A stretch of 39,594 nucleotides of DNA from Clostridia bacterium (GCA_900766495.1 CAAFVM010000008.1:1-39594), one strand, 5' to 3'; positions 16,808-25,382 are shown, counted from the first letter of the stretch. Numbers and translations are program-made. Notes: generated by a model from the letters alone, not told the origin.

Positions 16808-17269
16808 TTATTTTTTATTTTCGCCCGACATTTTGTCGAGTTCCTGCTTGAACGCCGAAACGTCCTTGAACTGACGGTAAACCGAAGCGAAACGCACGTA
16901 AGCCACCTCGTCGATGTCGGCAAGACCGCGCATAACCATTTCGCCTATCTGCTTCGACGAAATTTCCTGTTCCATGGAATTATTAACCTGCTTGCGAATA
17001 TCTTCAACAAGCGCGTCGATTTTGCTCATAGGCACGGGGCGCTTTTCGCACGCCTTTATTATACCCGATTTCACCTTGTTTACGTCGAACGCCTGACGGG
17101 CACCGTTATTTTTCACAACAAGCACCGGAGTGGTTTCGATTGTTTCGTATGTAGTAAAACGCTTTCCGCAGTTTACGCACTCGCGGCGGCGGCGTATAAC
17201 CGTGCCGTCGTCGGCTGCGCGCGAATCTATAACCTTGCTTTCAAGACAACCGCAATAAACGCATCTCAT
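16808..17269 (-). CDS. nrdR: Transcriptional repressor NrdR
   Basis: 153 residues, the standard size. The N-terminal zinc ribbon uses Cys3, Cys6, Cys31 and Cys34 (MRCVYCG ... RRRECVNCGKRFTTYE), with the basic RRRR run between them. The ATP-cone follows (TPVLVVKNNGARQAFDVNKV to VRFASVYRQFKDV). NrdR senses ATP/dATP and represses ribonucleotide reductase genes at NrdR boxes; no such gene or box was noticed in the window. AAGGA lies upstream of the ATG and a good promoter at 17318-17346. In many Firmicutes nrdR sits near ytaF/coaE or dnaB/dnaI; that context is absent here. Confidence 0.97.
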   Translation of the reverse strand: MRCVYCGCLESKVIDSRAADDGTVIRRRRECVNCGKRFTTYETIETTPVLVVKNNGARQAFDVNKVKSGIIKACEKRPVPMSKIDALVEDIRKQVNNSMEQEISSKQIGEMVMRGLADIDEVAYVRFASVYRQFKDVSAFKQELDKMSGENKK

Positions 17270-17317
17270 CGGTAAAGTCCTTTTTAAGCCGCGTTTGCCG
17301 CGAACTTCTATTTTTAT

Positions 17318-17346
17318 ATTCTAACATAACGCGCGCATAAAATCAA
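17318..17346 (-). promoter_or_regulatory. Promoter of nrdR
   Basis: On the minus strand, TTGATT (17346-17341), 17 bases and TAGAAT (17323-17318), about 50 bases before the nrdR ATG. Confidence 0.65.
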
Positions 17347-17478
17347 GTTATTTTTTAAGCTAATTATTATAGCGAGCAAGTTTTTTGCTTTTTTACCGCC
17401 GTTTAAGCCGTTAAACGCGCTATTGCTTCGTTTTTTGTAAGCCGAACCGAGTTTTGTTTACTCTTTCGCACGCAATAA

Positions 17479-18210
17479 TCAACCCGCGGGCGGAACGGCT
17501 ACGTCGGCATATTCCGAAAGAGTTTTTAAGCGGTCGCCGCATTTTAAAAGAGCGTAGCGGTTAAAAAACAACAAAGCGCCGCGTTCGCTTTGCACGTCGC
17601 ATACGCCGCCGGAAGCACAAACCCTTAACGCGTTTAACGTTGATGGCTTTATTTCGGTAACGCCCGCGCCGGCGCAATTTTCGCAAACCGAAACACCCGC
17701 GCCGAAATCGAAAAAGGCTCTGCTTCCTATTTCGGCATCGCCGCAAACGCCGCAAGCCGAAAATTCCGCGCCGTAACCTAAAAGTCCGAACGCGTCGGAT
17801 AAGAATTTGATAAGCACCGCCGAAGTATCGGCGTTGTCGGCGCACAAATCTTCAACGGCTTTTATAGTACAGGCAAAAAGTTCGCCGTCGGGCTGATCTT
17901 CTTCGGTGAATTTAAGCAAAAATTCGCTTATCACGCACGCCGCATAAAAAGCGCGCACGTTAAGCCGCAGTTTATAAAAGTTGCCTATCTCGCTCGCGCC
18001 CGTCACGGTGTATCTGCCGCTGCGTTCGTTAAGAGTGTATTCGGCGAAACAAAAAGGCTGAACGCAGAAGTTAAGCTTCGCGCCCGCCTTTTTCACTCCC
18101 CGAGCCCCCACGCCTATTTTGCCGCGTTCAAGGGTGTAAAGAGTTGCCATTTTATCGTTGTCTTTGTAATCTACGCACCTTAAACAAAGCGCGTTTACGG
18201 TGAGTTCCAT
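17479..18210 (-). CDS. recO: DNA repair protein RecO
   Basis: 243 residues, the family length. An N-terminal OB fold (VNALCLRCVDYKDNDKMATL, then YTLERGKIGVGARGVKK) is followed by an all-helical region. A zinc finger made of CGVCGD and CENCAG (residues about 150-180) follows, and a short tail. RecO loads RecA on SSB-coated single strands together with RecR. AAGGTG lies close to the ATG. The order era-yqzL-recO is kept from Bacillus. Confidence 0.93.
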   Translation of the reverse strand: MELTVNALCLRCVDYKDNDKMATLYTLERGKIGVGARGVKKAGAKLNFCVQPFCFAEYTLNERSGRYTVTGASEIGNFYKLRLNVRAFYAACVISEFLLKFTEEDQPDGELFACTIKAVEDLCADNADTSAVLIKFLSDAFGLLGYGAEFSACGVCGDAEIGSRAFFDFGAGVSVCENCAGAGVTEIKPSTLNALRVCASGGVCDVQSERGALLFFNRYALLKCGDRLKTLSEYADVAVPPAG

Positions 18211-18237
18211 ATTGCACCTTAACCTTAAAAGCGCGCC

Positions 18238-18253
18238 TATAAGCCCGTTAACA
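18238..18253. repeat. Inverted partial copy of the 27-bp GTTAACGGG repeat
   Basis: CTATAAGCCCGTTAAC is the reverse complement of 16 bases shared with the longer copies at 21798-21824 and 25680-25706. It lies between recO and yqzL. Confidence 0.6.
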
Positions 18254-18305
18254 AGGTTTTCGTATGTTTTTTACGGGTCTTGTTTTGCCGCGTTTTCTAC
18301 CGCGG

Positions 18306-18413
18306 TCAATCAAGACCTTTCAGTTTTTTGTAAAGAGAATAATACGCGGGGTTACCAGTTTTTTCAAACATTTTCCAGGCTACGTCTTCGGGCGTCGTTT
18401 TCTTTTTGCTCAT
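18306..18413 (-). CDS. yqzL: YqzL-like small protein
   Basis: 35 residues: MSKKKTTPEDVAWKMFEKTG then NPAYYSLYKKLKGLD. The pattern WKMFEKTGNPAYYSLYKKL matches the tiny YqzL family (about 47 residues in Bacillus), which sits between era and recO, as here. Function is unknown. The frame is complete from the ATG at 18413 to the TGA at 18306. The ribosome site is weak (ACGGGT directly before the ATG). Position plus motif make the call firm despite the size. A repeat cluster of about 340 bases separates it from era. Confidence 0.8.
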   Translation of the reverse strand: MSKKKTTPEDVAWKMFEKTGNPAYYSLYKKLKGLD

Positions 18414-18456
18414 ACCCGTATTGTGCGCGCCTTAAAACTTTTTATGTTTATTTTTC

Positions 18457-18724
18457 TAATTCTCCGCGACAAGGGGCTTTATTGTTTAGGTTTACTGCCG
18501 CGAGGGTTAGGCTGTTTCTTTTCCCGGTGTGTTTTTCTTCTTCCCCGCGACGAGGTGTTTTCTTTTATTTAAGTTCTCTTTCGCGAGGGTTAGGTAGTGC
18601 CTTTATCCCCATCTGTCATTCCGAGCGAAACCTGGGAATCTCGTGGAAACGATACCTTTCTAATTCCCCGCGACAGAGTTATGCGGGGATTTAAGTCTTA
18701 CTCCGCGAGGGTTAGGTAGTGCCG
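18457..18724. repeat. Repeat cluster between era and yqzL
   Basis: Three family B copies (about 18457-18514, 18541-18601 and 18661-18724) and one family A copy (18613-18651) fill the era-yqzL gap. The A copy matches the one at 38446-38484 over all 39 bases. The layout B-B-A-B shows repeated insertion or duplication at one site inside a conserved gene cluster. No gene is seen in the rest of 18414-18754. Confidence 0.8.
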
Positions 18725-18754
18725 CTCGCCAAGCAACGACCACAAAAACAACCC

Positions 18755-19648
18755 TTAAATAAAATTCTCTTCCGAATAGCCGTATTCGCGCAGACGGTCG
18801 GGGCGGTCGCGCCAGTCGTCCTTAACCTTAACGTAGGTTTCCAAATAAACCTTGCAACCCAAAAATTTCTCCATAGATTCGCGGGCGTAACTTGCGGTTT
18901 CTTTTAAAGCCTTGCCCTGCTTGCCTATTAAAATAGCCTTATGATTGGGCTTTTCGCAAACGATGTCTACGCTGACGAACGCAGCGCCGCCCTTGCGCTT
19001 TTCAAAGGAGTTTACTATTACCGCCACGCCGTGCGGAATTTCTTTCTGATATTTTAAAAGAATTTTTTCGCGCATTATTTCGCCGAGCATAAAGCGCTCG
19101 CTTTTGTCGGAAATAACGTCGAGCGGGAAAAGCGGCTCCTGTTCGGGCAGGCGTTTTTTTATAAGCTCTATAAGTTTTTTTACGTTTTTGCCGGTGCGAG
19201 CCGATATGGCGGTAACAAGTTCTATCCCGTCGTTTTCGCCTATAATTTTAGCCGCTTCGGTAAGCCGTTCGGGCGTGGAAATATCGGTTTTTGTAAGCGC
19301 GACGATTACAGGTATTCCTTTACCCGTAAACCTGCCTATAAGTCCGCTATCTTCACTTTTAAGCCCTGCGTGCGCGTCGATTAACATTAAAATAAGGTCG
19401 ACGTCTTTAGCCGCGTTTTCGGTGGCTTTCTGCATTCTGTCGTTAAGCAGATTGGCAGCCTTATAAACGCCCGGAGTGTCTTCGAAAACAATCTGACAAT
19501 CCTCGGCGTTGTAAACGGCAAGAATCCTGTCGCGCGTGGTTTGCGGTTTTGGCGAAGTTATTGAAACCTTTTCGCCTACTATTACGTTTATTAAAGTAGA
19601 TTTACCCGCGTTGGCTCTGCCTATTACGGCAACTCTTCCGCATCTCAT
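18755..19648 (-). CDS. era: GTPase Era
   Basis: 297 residues. G1 is GRANAGKS (residues 10-17), the switch region SPKPQTTRDR is typical of Era, G3 is DTPG, and G4 is TKTD where many Era proteins have NKxD. G5 is TAISARTGKN. The C-terminal KH domain shows VSVDIVCEKPNHKAILIGKQ followed by GKALK. Era binds the 3' end of 16S rRNA and helps assemble the small ribosomal subunit. GGAG lies nine to ten bases before the ATG. The neighbour ybeY also serves 16S rRNA maturation. Confidence 0.97.
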   Translation of the reverse strand: MRCGRVAVIGRANAGKSTLINVIVGEKVSITSPKPQTTRDRILAVYNAEDCQIVFEDTPGVYKAANLLNDRMQKATENAAKDVDLILMLIDAHAGLKSEDSGLIGRFTGKGIPVIVALTKTDISTPERLTEAAKIIGENDGIELVTAISARTGKNVKKLIELIKKRLPEQEPLFPLDVISDKSERFMLGEIMREKILLKYQKEIPHGVAVIVNSFEKRKGGAAFVSVDIVCEKPNHKAILIGKQGKALKETASYARESMEKFLGCKVYLETYVKVKDDWRDRPDRLREYGYSEENFI

Positions 19649-19719
19649 AAAAAATTTCTCCGTATGTTTCGTATGTGTAACTGTGTTTTAACCCCGAGCA
19701 ATCTTTGAGCAAAACCCGT

Positions 19720-20199
19720 TTAATCGCGGGTTTCGCCTATTAAAGCAAGAATTTCTTCTTCTTTTTCGCGCATTTCGGCTTTATCTTTTTCGGTTTCGTG
19801 GTCATAACCGAAAAGGTGCAACAGCCCGTGCACCGCAAGATACGAAAACTCCCGCTTTTCGCTGTGACCGTATTCGGCGGCTTGCTCTTTTGCTCGCGGA
19901 ATGCAAATCATAATCGAACCCAAACACACCCTGCCGGTTTCCGGGTCTACGTCGAACGGATAGTTTTTTTTCTTTATTACTTCGCCGCAGGTAACGCCCG
20001 CCGCGGGAAAAGACAAAACGTCGGTAACCCTGTCGATATTCCTTGTTTCGGCGTTAAGTTTTTTAATTTCTTCCTCGCCGCAAAAACAAATTTCGGCATA
20101 TAAATTTACCCGCTGTTTCAACACTTTATAAACCGCGTTGGCAACGGAAAGTCCGTCTATAAGTTCGTTATTCTCACATTCGATTAATAAATCAGCCAT
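19720..20199 (-). CDS. ybeY: Endoribonuclease YbeY
   Basis: 159 residues. The metal-binding signature H-x3-H-x5-H is visible as HGLLHLFGYDH, preceded by GSIMICIPRAKEQAAEYGHS and by RNIDRVTDVLSFP. YbeY is a zinc-dependent RNase for the 3' end of 16S rRNA and for ribosome quality control. AAGGA lies nine bases before the ATG. It sits between pgpH and era, but dgkA and cdd, which usually come between ybeY and era, are absent. Confidence 0.95.
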   Translation of the reverse strand: MADLLIECENNELIDGLSVANAVYKVLKQRVNLYAEICFCGEEEIKKLNAETRNIDRVTDVLSFPAAGVTCGEVIKKKNYPFDVDPETGRVCLGSIMICIPRAKEQAAEYGHSEKREFSYLAVHGLLHLFGYDHETEKDKAEMREKEEEILALIGETRD

Positions 20200-20246
20200 T
20201 TTTTAATGTCCTTAAACGCATTAATTTTTTGCAGGATAAATCCGCC

Positions 20247-21734
20247 TTATTTGTTTTCGCTCTTTTCTCCATCGCCGCGGTTTTTGCCTATTTTAAGCTT
20301 GGGGTATTTAATTCTGTCGTGATAAACGCCGCCGAGGCTTTGCGAAATGGTGCTGCGGATAATATCGATGTCTTTCATGGTAAGGTCGCACTCGTTGAAC
20401 TGCTCCAAATCCATGCGCTCTTCTATAATCATACGAACCATTTGGTCAACCTTTTCCTGCGAACGGTCGTGCAAAGAACGAACGGCTGCCTCGCTTCCGT
20501 CGCAAATCATAATGATTGCGGCTATTTTGCTTCGCGGGCGGGGTCCGCTGTAAGAAAAGTCGGCAATGTCGAGTTCGCCCTCGGTGTATTTCAAAGCTTT
20601 TGCATAGAAATATTTAATCGGCAAAGTGCCGTGATGCTCGCGCGCGACGTCGGCAAGAATGTCGGGCAAGTGATACTTTTTAATAAGGTCGTAACCGTCG
20701 CGGGTATGCGCCTTTATAATATCGGTTGAAAGTTCGGGCGAAAGCTCGTTATGCGGATTGTAACCGGTTTGGTTTTCGGTAAAATACTCGGGCTGTTTAA
20801 GCTTGCCTATGTCGTGATAGTAAGCCGCCGCCCTCGCGAGAAGCGGATTTTCGCCTATCGCCACCGCACACGATTCTGCAAGAGTGGAAACCGTAAGCGA
20901 GTGGTTGAACGTTCCCGGAGCTTTAACCATAAGCTCGCGAATGAGTTTTGATTTGTGGTCGGTTATTTCCGAAAGCCTGTAATCGGTTACCACGTTGAAC
21001 GCGTATTCGAAAAACGGCAACGTAGACATCATTAAAACCACCGAAAGCATACCCGAGGTAAAGCCGAAAATTATAAGTTGCAGATATTTGCTCGGGTCAC
21101 CGAATTCCATGCACAGCGTGCAGATTATTACGGGGATTGAAATGTAAAGACCGCGGAAGAATACTTTAATTCGCGAACCCACGCCCGAAATAAGATATAT
21201 GGCGAGCATACCCGTGGTAAGCCCTATTATCATTGTGGAATAGGAAGCCTTGCCTACGCCCGAACCGCCCGCATAACTATCCACCATAAACATAAGCAGG
21301 CAGAACGTTATGTTCATTATTATTGCCGAACGCCTGTTTACCGTGAGCAATATGAGCAACGCGCAAAGCGATATGGGGCGCGCGTAAACGCTTAAATATT
21401 TACCCACCAGAAACGAAATTATAAGCGAGAGTTCCAGCACGGTAAATATCATAAGAATGTTTTTGCCGCTTTTTAAAAAGTCGCGGTATTCGCAATAAAA
21501 ATACAAATACACCATTGCCAGCAAAAACGCCACGGCAAGCACGATGTAAAGCCCGTTGAACAATCTTTCCGAATCGTAAAACGATTCTATACCCGCTTTA
21601 AAACCGCCCTCGTTCACCACAATCGCGAAAAAGAAAAGCACTACCATTACCAGCGCGTGCGCCAGAAACTGCAATATCGTTTTCGCATAGTCCGAAGCTT
21701 TCCACGGCTCGGTTACCTTTGATTTGAATATCAT
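20247..21734 (-). CDS. pgpH: 7TM-HD protein PgpH/YqfF-like c-di-AMP phosphodiesterase, short form
   Basis: 495 residues. After one N-terminal helix (residues about 20-42) and a short loop of about 20 residues come six or seven membrane helices. The cytoplasmic HD domain follows, with HSLTVSTLAESCAVAIGENP, the HD pair in AAAYYHDIGKLKQPEYF, VAREHHGT, and MICDGSEAAVRSL. Usual PgpH proteins have about 700 residues because a large extracytoplasmic domain of roughly 200 residues sits between helix 1 and the seven-helix block; here it is gone. Family knowledge: PgpH hydrolyses c-di-AMP. It is in an operon with phoH and ybeY. Confidence 0.9.
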   Translation of the reverse strand: MIFKSKVTEPWKASDYAKTILQFLAHALVMVVLFFFAIVVNEGGFKAGIESFYDSERLFNGLYIVLAVAFLLAMVYLYFYCEYRDFLKSGKNILMIFTVLELSLIISFLVGKYLSVYARPISLCALLILLTVNRRSAIIMNITFCLLMFMVDSYAGGSGVGKASYSTMIIGLTTGMLAIYLISGVGSRIKVFFRGLYISIPVIICTLCMEFGDPSKYLQLIIFGFTSGMLSVVLMMSTLPFFEYAFNVVTDYRLSEITDHKSKLIRELMVKAPGTFNHSLTVSTLAESCAVAIGENPLLARAAAYYHDIGKLKQPEYFTENQTGYNPHNELSPELSTDIIKAHTRDGYDLIKKYHLPDILADVAREHHGTLPIKYFYAKALKYTEGELDIADFSYSGPRPRSKIAAIIMICDGSEAAVRSLHDRSQEKVDQMVRMIIEERMDLEQFNECDLTMKDIDIIRSTISQSLGGVYHDRIKYPKLKIGKNRGDGEKSENK

Positions 21735-21797
21735 ATTATTTAAACCTACGTTTTTCTTTTTTAATCTTTTGCCTATATTTTTATGCTCGTTTTTTAA

Positions 21798-21824
21798 GCG
21801 AAAGTGCCGTTAACGGGCTTATAG
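21798..21824. repeat. 27-bp dispersed repeat, copy 1
   Basis: Identical over 27 bases to 25680-25706, with the palindrome CCGTTAACGG at its core. It lies within nine bases of the phoH stop codon, in the gap before pgpH. Confidence 0.75.
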
Positions 21825-21832
21825 ACGTTTTT

Positions 21833-22855
21833 TTAGTCGTTATTGCGTTTGCGAGTTACCTTTTTCGCGCCCGCTACGCTTTTATGGTTTTTTGCCTCGC
21901 GCTTTTCTTCGTCTTCCGAATATGCCTTTATTATGCGCATTACGAGCGGGTGACGAACCACGTCTTTTGCGGTGAGTTCAACAACCTCTATGCCCTCTAC
22001 GCCTTTCAGAATGGACGTTGCGTGTTTAAGCCCGCTGGTTTTGCCCTCGGGCAAATCGATTTGAGTGACGTCGCCGGTTATAACCACCTTACTGCCCTCG
22101 CCCATACGGGTTAAAAACATTTTCATCTGCTCTTTGGTGGTGTTTTGCGCTTCGTCAAGAATTATGAACGCGTCGGAAAGCGTACGCCCGCGCATGTATG
22201 CGAGCGGAGCCACCTCTATCGAACCGCGTTCCAAAAGTTTCTGATAGGTTTCAAGCCCGAACATTTCCTGCAACGCGTCGTACAGCGGACGCAGATACGG
22301 GTCTACTTTAGACTGCAAATCGCCCGGCAAAAAGCCAAGTCGTTCGCCGGCTTCGACCGCGGGTCTGGTTAAAATTATTTTTTCAACCTCTTTGTTTTTA
22401 TAGGCGGAAGCGGCTACTGCAACCGCAAGATAGGTTTTACCTGTCCCCGCAGGACCCACCGCGAACACCACGGTGTTTTTCTTTATTGCGTCGACGTATT
22501 TTTTCTGCCCGTAAGTTTTATATTTTATCTGTTTGCCGCGCGAAGTTACGGCTATAACACCGCCTAAAACTTTTTCGGCGTCGTCAAGCCTGTCCTCTTT
22601 GGCGAGTTCGACGAGGTAAGTTACCCGTCCCGCGTCGATTTTTTCGCCGTTTTCAACCATTTTGGCAAGCTTTTCAATAACTTTTTTGCAAAGCGCGGCT
22701 CCGCTTTCTTCCCCGCTTATTTTTATTCCGTCGGAATCGACAAACACCTCCGCGCCCGTTTCGCGCGCCACCGCGTTGATATTTTCGTCGAACGTGCCGA
22801 GCACCAGCGACAGCTCGTCCGCCGATTTTATATACACTTTTTCAACGATTTTCAA
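21833..22855 (-). CDS. phoH: PhoH-family ATPase (PhoL type)
   Basis: 340 residues. An N-terminal KH-like region (to about 100) precedes the ATPase. Walker A is FAVGPAGTGKTYLAVAVAAS, the next block is LTRPAVEAGERLGFLPGDLQ, and Walker B is FIILDEAQNTTKEQ. The end is highly charged. The protein is thought to work in RNA metabolism near YbeY. The start is a TTG with a strong AAGGAG and a seven-base spacer; no ATG fits as well. A copy of the 27-bp repeat follows the stop. Confidence 0.95.
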   Translation of the reverse strand: MKIVEKVYIKSADELSLVLGTFDENINAVARETGAEVFVDSDGIKISGEESGAALCKKVIEKLAKMVENGEKIDAGRVTYLVELAKEDRLDDAEKVLGGVIAVTSRGKQIKYKTYGQKKYVDAIKKNTVVFAVGPAGTGKTYLAVAVAASAYKNKEVEKIILTRPAVEAGERLGFLPGDLQSKVDPYLRPLYDALQEMFGLETYQKLLERGSIEVAPLAYMRGRTLSDAFIILDEAQNTTKEQMKMFLTRMGEGSKVVITGDVTQIDLPEGKTSGLKHATSILKGVEGIEVVELTAKDVVRHPLVMRIIKAYSEDEEKREAKNHKSVAGAKKVTRKRNND

Positions 22856-22934
22856 AACTTTTCTCCTTTTTTTATAAAATATTCAGCCGACGTCAAGTCG
22901 GTTTCTTTGCTTTTAGCTTAATATTGTTTTTCGC

Positions 22935-23819
22935 TTAAATAATTTGTTTTTCGTATTTTACGGTAACGGTAACCGTTTTACCGCTAACCTCGCTTTCGCA
23001 AGAAAAAATCTTTTTGTTTAAAAGCGCGTTTTTCGCCGCCGCCACCGCCGCGCTCACAGTGTTTTCGTCCGCCGTAAACGGGCTGTTATAAACAAAAACG
23101 TAAACGCACTCGCCCGAAACCGCCGCAAGAATAGGCTTGCTTTTCCGCTCGCCCGAGCTTTCGTCGAACGCGCCTATTATAACCTGCCCTTTCTTCACCT
23201 CATCGCCCGCCGCGAACATGGGCGTACCCGAATAAACCGCGATTTTTAAAATTTTAAAATCTTCCTCGGCTATAAGGTCGCTTCGCAGCGGAGTTATTTT
23301 CGAGGGCGGTTCTTTGTTTTCGCGCAGGTCGGCAATTATTTTATTCCCGTTTTTGGTAAGCGATATAAAACCGACGTTTTCGGCAAACAAAAGTTTTTCG
23401 GCATTATCAAGGTCGTCTTGCCCGAAAAAGCCGAACTTTTTTATACCCGCCTTAAAAATAGCAGCTTGCACGCTTTTTTCATACGCCTGCGAATCGCCTT
23501 TGTAAACGGTGCCGAAATAAACGTTTTCAAACGCGCACACCACCGTAACAAAGCACAAAACGGCAACAACTTTTACCGCGTTTTTCTTAAAAAACCACAA
23601 AGGCGCGAAAAATCCGCCTGTTTTTATCGGTTTATTATACCACATATTTTTACAAATTGCAAAATATTTCGCGGTATCTTTATTATCTATGGTAATTTCC
23701 GCCCGTTTATCGCTTATTATTTTTAATTTTATTATGTTCACGCCATTTCTTTTCAAGCGCGAAATAAGCAAATTTCGGTTAAGCCCCTTAACCTCGTATG
23801 TTCTGGTAAACGCCCTCAT
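22935..23819 (-). CDS. yqfD: Sporulation protein YqfD
   Basis: 294 residues. A cytoplasmic N-terminal domain (YEVKGLNRNLLISRLKRNGV) is followed by one membrane helix near residues 78-98 (AVKVVAVLCFVTVVCAFENV). An extracytoplasmic beta-rich region has FFGQDDLDNAEKLLFAENVG. This is the layout of YqfD, expressed in the mother cell in Bacillus and needed for efficient sporulation. The ATG at 23819 overlaps the TGA of yqfC as ATGA, with GGGGTG upstream, so the pair is coupled. In-frame ATGs further upstream lie inside yqfC. Confidence 0.88.
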   Translation of the reverse strand: MRAFTRTYEVKGLNRNLLISRLKRNGVNIIKLKIISDKRAEITIDNKDTAKYFAICKNMWYNKPIKTGGFFAPLWFFKKNAVKVVAVLCFVTVVCAFENVYFGTVYKGDSQAYEKSVQAAIFKAGIKKFGFFGQDDLDNAEKLLFAENVGFISLTKNGNKIIADLRENKEPPSKITPLRSDLIAEEDFKILKIAVYSGTPMFAAGDEVKKGQVIIGAFDESSGERKSKPILAAVSGECVYVFVYNSPFTADENTVSAAVAAAKNALLNKKIFSCESEVSGKTVTVTVKYEKQII

Positions 23820-24055
23820 AAAAAATTCACCCCGCATATTTTGCCCGAAAAGCCCGCGTCGCCGTCGCACAGCTTGGTTATTTTTAAAAAACTGCCGCAA
23901 ATTTCAACGCAGCACCCCTCGCATTCCAGAACCACCCGCTCGGGCGACAGCTCGCCCACTCTTTTTACTCCGCTTACGTAAACTCCGCGCGGCGACGAAG
24001 TAACTTCGGTTCGCCCTATGTCTACGCACTTTTTTATTTCGCTTAAAAAATTCAT
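23816..24055 (-). CDS. yqfC: Sporulation protein YqfC (YabP/YqfC family)
   Basis: 79 residues. The all-beta YabP/YqfC pattern is seen: VTSSPRGVYVSGVKRVGELS, ERVVLECEGCCVEICGSFLK and LCDGDAGFSGKICGVNF. It is the first gene of the yqfC-yqfD-phoH cluster. In Bacillus it is made in the mother cell under sigma-E; no clear sigma-E boxes were recognised here. The ribosome site is weak. Confidence 0.85.
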   Translation of the reverse strand: MNFLSEIKKCVDIGRTEVTSSPRGVYVSGVKRVGELSPERVVLECEGCCVEICGSFLKITKLCDGDAGFSGKICGVNFL

Positions 24056-24368
24056 ACTTTTTTAACTTTAACGCCTCAGCTTAATATCCACGGCACGGCT
24101 TGTTATTTATAGGCTTATTTTTCCTACCGTTTTATATCTTTCGGTAGCCGAAAAACCAAACCGTCCCGCCGATTTTCTCCGTGTTATTATATGCTGAAAA
24201 ACAACGCGAAAAAACCGCCTTGCAGGTTTTTCATAAATATTGCTTTATAAAAAACTAACAAAACGGTTTTTTTAATTTTTATTATTTTCGCGCCGATAGC
24301 GCGTTACTTTTTTCGTTCGCGCCCATTATTATGCGCATATTATTTTCACGCGATTACTTTAAAAACGC
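24056..24368. other. Intergenic region between the sporulation cluster and the phage-head cassette
   Basis: 313 AT-rich bases without a gene. They contain the terminator at 24210-24231 and a 6-bp inverted repeat (CTACCG at 24124-24129, CGGTAG at 24142-24147). On the minus strand a TATAAT lies near 24190, but with a poor -35. No attachment-site-like direct repeat or tRNA edge was seen. Confidence 0.5.
24210..24231 (-). terminator. Terminator at the end of the phage-head cassette
   Basis: AAAAACC (24210-24216) and GGTTTTT (24225-24231) form the stem. On the minus strand TTTTTT follows, about 140 bases after the last cassette stop. Confidence 0.6.
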
Positions 24369-25349
24369 TTACGCGCGCGATTTCAAATAGTTTTTCACGA
24401 TGGAAAGCCCGTCGCTGTCGAGCATATCGGCAAAATCGGACGAAGCGAAATCGGCGATAGCCTCTTCTTTGGTAAGCCCCGAATAATAATCGATTATTGC
24501 GTAAGCCATTTTATCTTTATATTCTTTGGCGCGTTGAATGTAAGTTTTTTCGCCCAAAGCGTTGGCGGCTTGCATTAAATCTTCGTTATACTTCGCAACT
24601 TTTTCGCTTACTTCGTTGTTGTATTTAAGCACTTCGGCGTTTTTATCGTCGCGCTGTTTTTTAAGCTCTTCTATGCGGTCGTTAATCTCAATCGCCTTTT
24701 CCATATCCAGCTTTTTAAGCGATTTTTGTAGTTCGTCCGAAAGCCCGTCGATTTGCGCGTTGATTTCCTTAATTTGGTTTGCCGCCTGCGCATTGCGGGT
24801 TTCTATTTTGTTAAGTTTCTGCACGTCGTATTCTTTAAGCAGTTCCATTATGGTAGACGACCTGCCCATTCCGCGTTTAAGCGCCTGATTGCCGGCGTCT
24901 TCTTTGGCTTTTTCATAGGCGGCTTCGGTCGCGGCGTTTTCGTTGCTTGCCGTCTGCTCCACGTTTTTAACGCTGTTTTCAAGCTGACTTCTTTTGTTTT
25001 CGCTTTCCTGCTGGGCGTCGTCGGCAAGTTTTTTATACTTTTCCTCGGCTTCGCTCGTCGCCTTTTCGCCTATTTGCTCGTCGGTCGTGTCGTCGGTAGT
25101 CGCGTATTTAAAAGAATACCTGCCGTTTTCGCCCTTTTCGTATTCCTCGCGGGCAAGCCCGTCAAGCTCGTTAAGCCTGTCTACAAGCTCTTCGCGGTTT
25201 TTGGGTTTTTCCTGTTTAGCGGCGGTCTGGCTTTTTTCGTCGTCGGTAGCCGATTGCTTCGCCGTCGTTTCTTTTTGAACTTTCGCCTTTTTCGCTTCGT
25301 TTTCTATAGCGTCGGCGAATTGCTTTTCGTTTATAGATATTTTAAACAT
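24369..25349 (-). CDS. Coiled-coil protein at the end of the phage-head cassette, possible DNA-ejection protein
   Basis: 326 residues, almost entirely helical. Residues about 20-60 are a Lys/Gln/Thr-rich linker. Residues about 90-250 are heptad-like coiled coil broken by QALKRGMGRSSTIMELLKEY near residue 160. The C-terminus is a compact helical domain (YAIIDYYSGLTKEEAIADFA). No signal peptide or membrane helix is seen. In P22-like phages, helical internal ejection proteins are encoded after the head-completion genes, which is the basis of the suggestion; I recognise no sequence family. The start is ATG 25349, with GAGG five bases upstream; GTG 25355 is possible. It is the last gene of the cassette. 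Confidence 0.6.
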   Translation of the reverse strand: MFKISINEKQFADAIENEAKKAKVQKETTAKQSATDDEKSQTAAKQEKPKNREELVDRLNELDGLAREEYEKGENGRYSFKYATTDDTTDEQIGEKATSEAEEKYKKLADDAQQESENKRSQLENSVKNVEQTASNENAATEAAYEKAKEDAGNQALKRGMGRSSTIMELLKEYDVQKLNKIETRNAQAANQIKEINAQIDGLSDELQKSLKKLDMEKAIEINDRIEELKKQRDDKNAEVLKYNNEVSEKVAKYNEDLMQAANALGEKTYIQRAKEYKDKMAYAIIDYYSGLTKEEAIADFASSDFADMLDSDGLSIVKNYLKSRA

Positions 25350-25382
25350 AAACACCTCGTTTGTTTTTTAATTTGCGCCGAA

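Noticed and set aside
16604..17275. 223-codon plus-strand ORF opposite nrdR
   Set aside because: It is antisense to a clearly conserved gene, is of low-complexity composition and lacks a start site.
17376..17400. AGCAA/TTGCT hairpin between recO and nrdR
   Set aside because: The T run is on the plus strand only, where no gene needs it.
24056..24368. Attachment site or integration scar at the left edge of the phage-head cassette
   Set aside because: No tRNA end and no direct repeat shared with 34505-34772 was found by eye.
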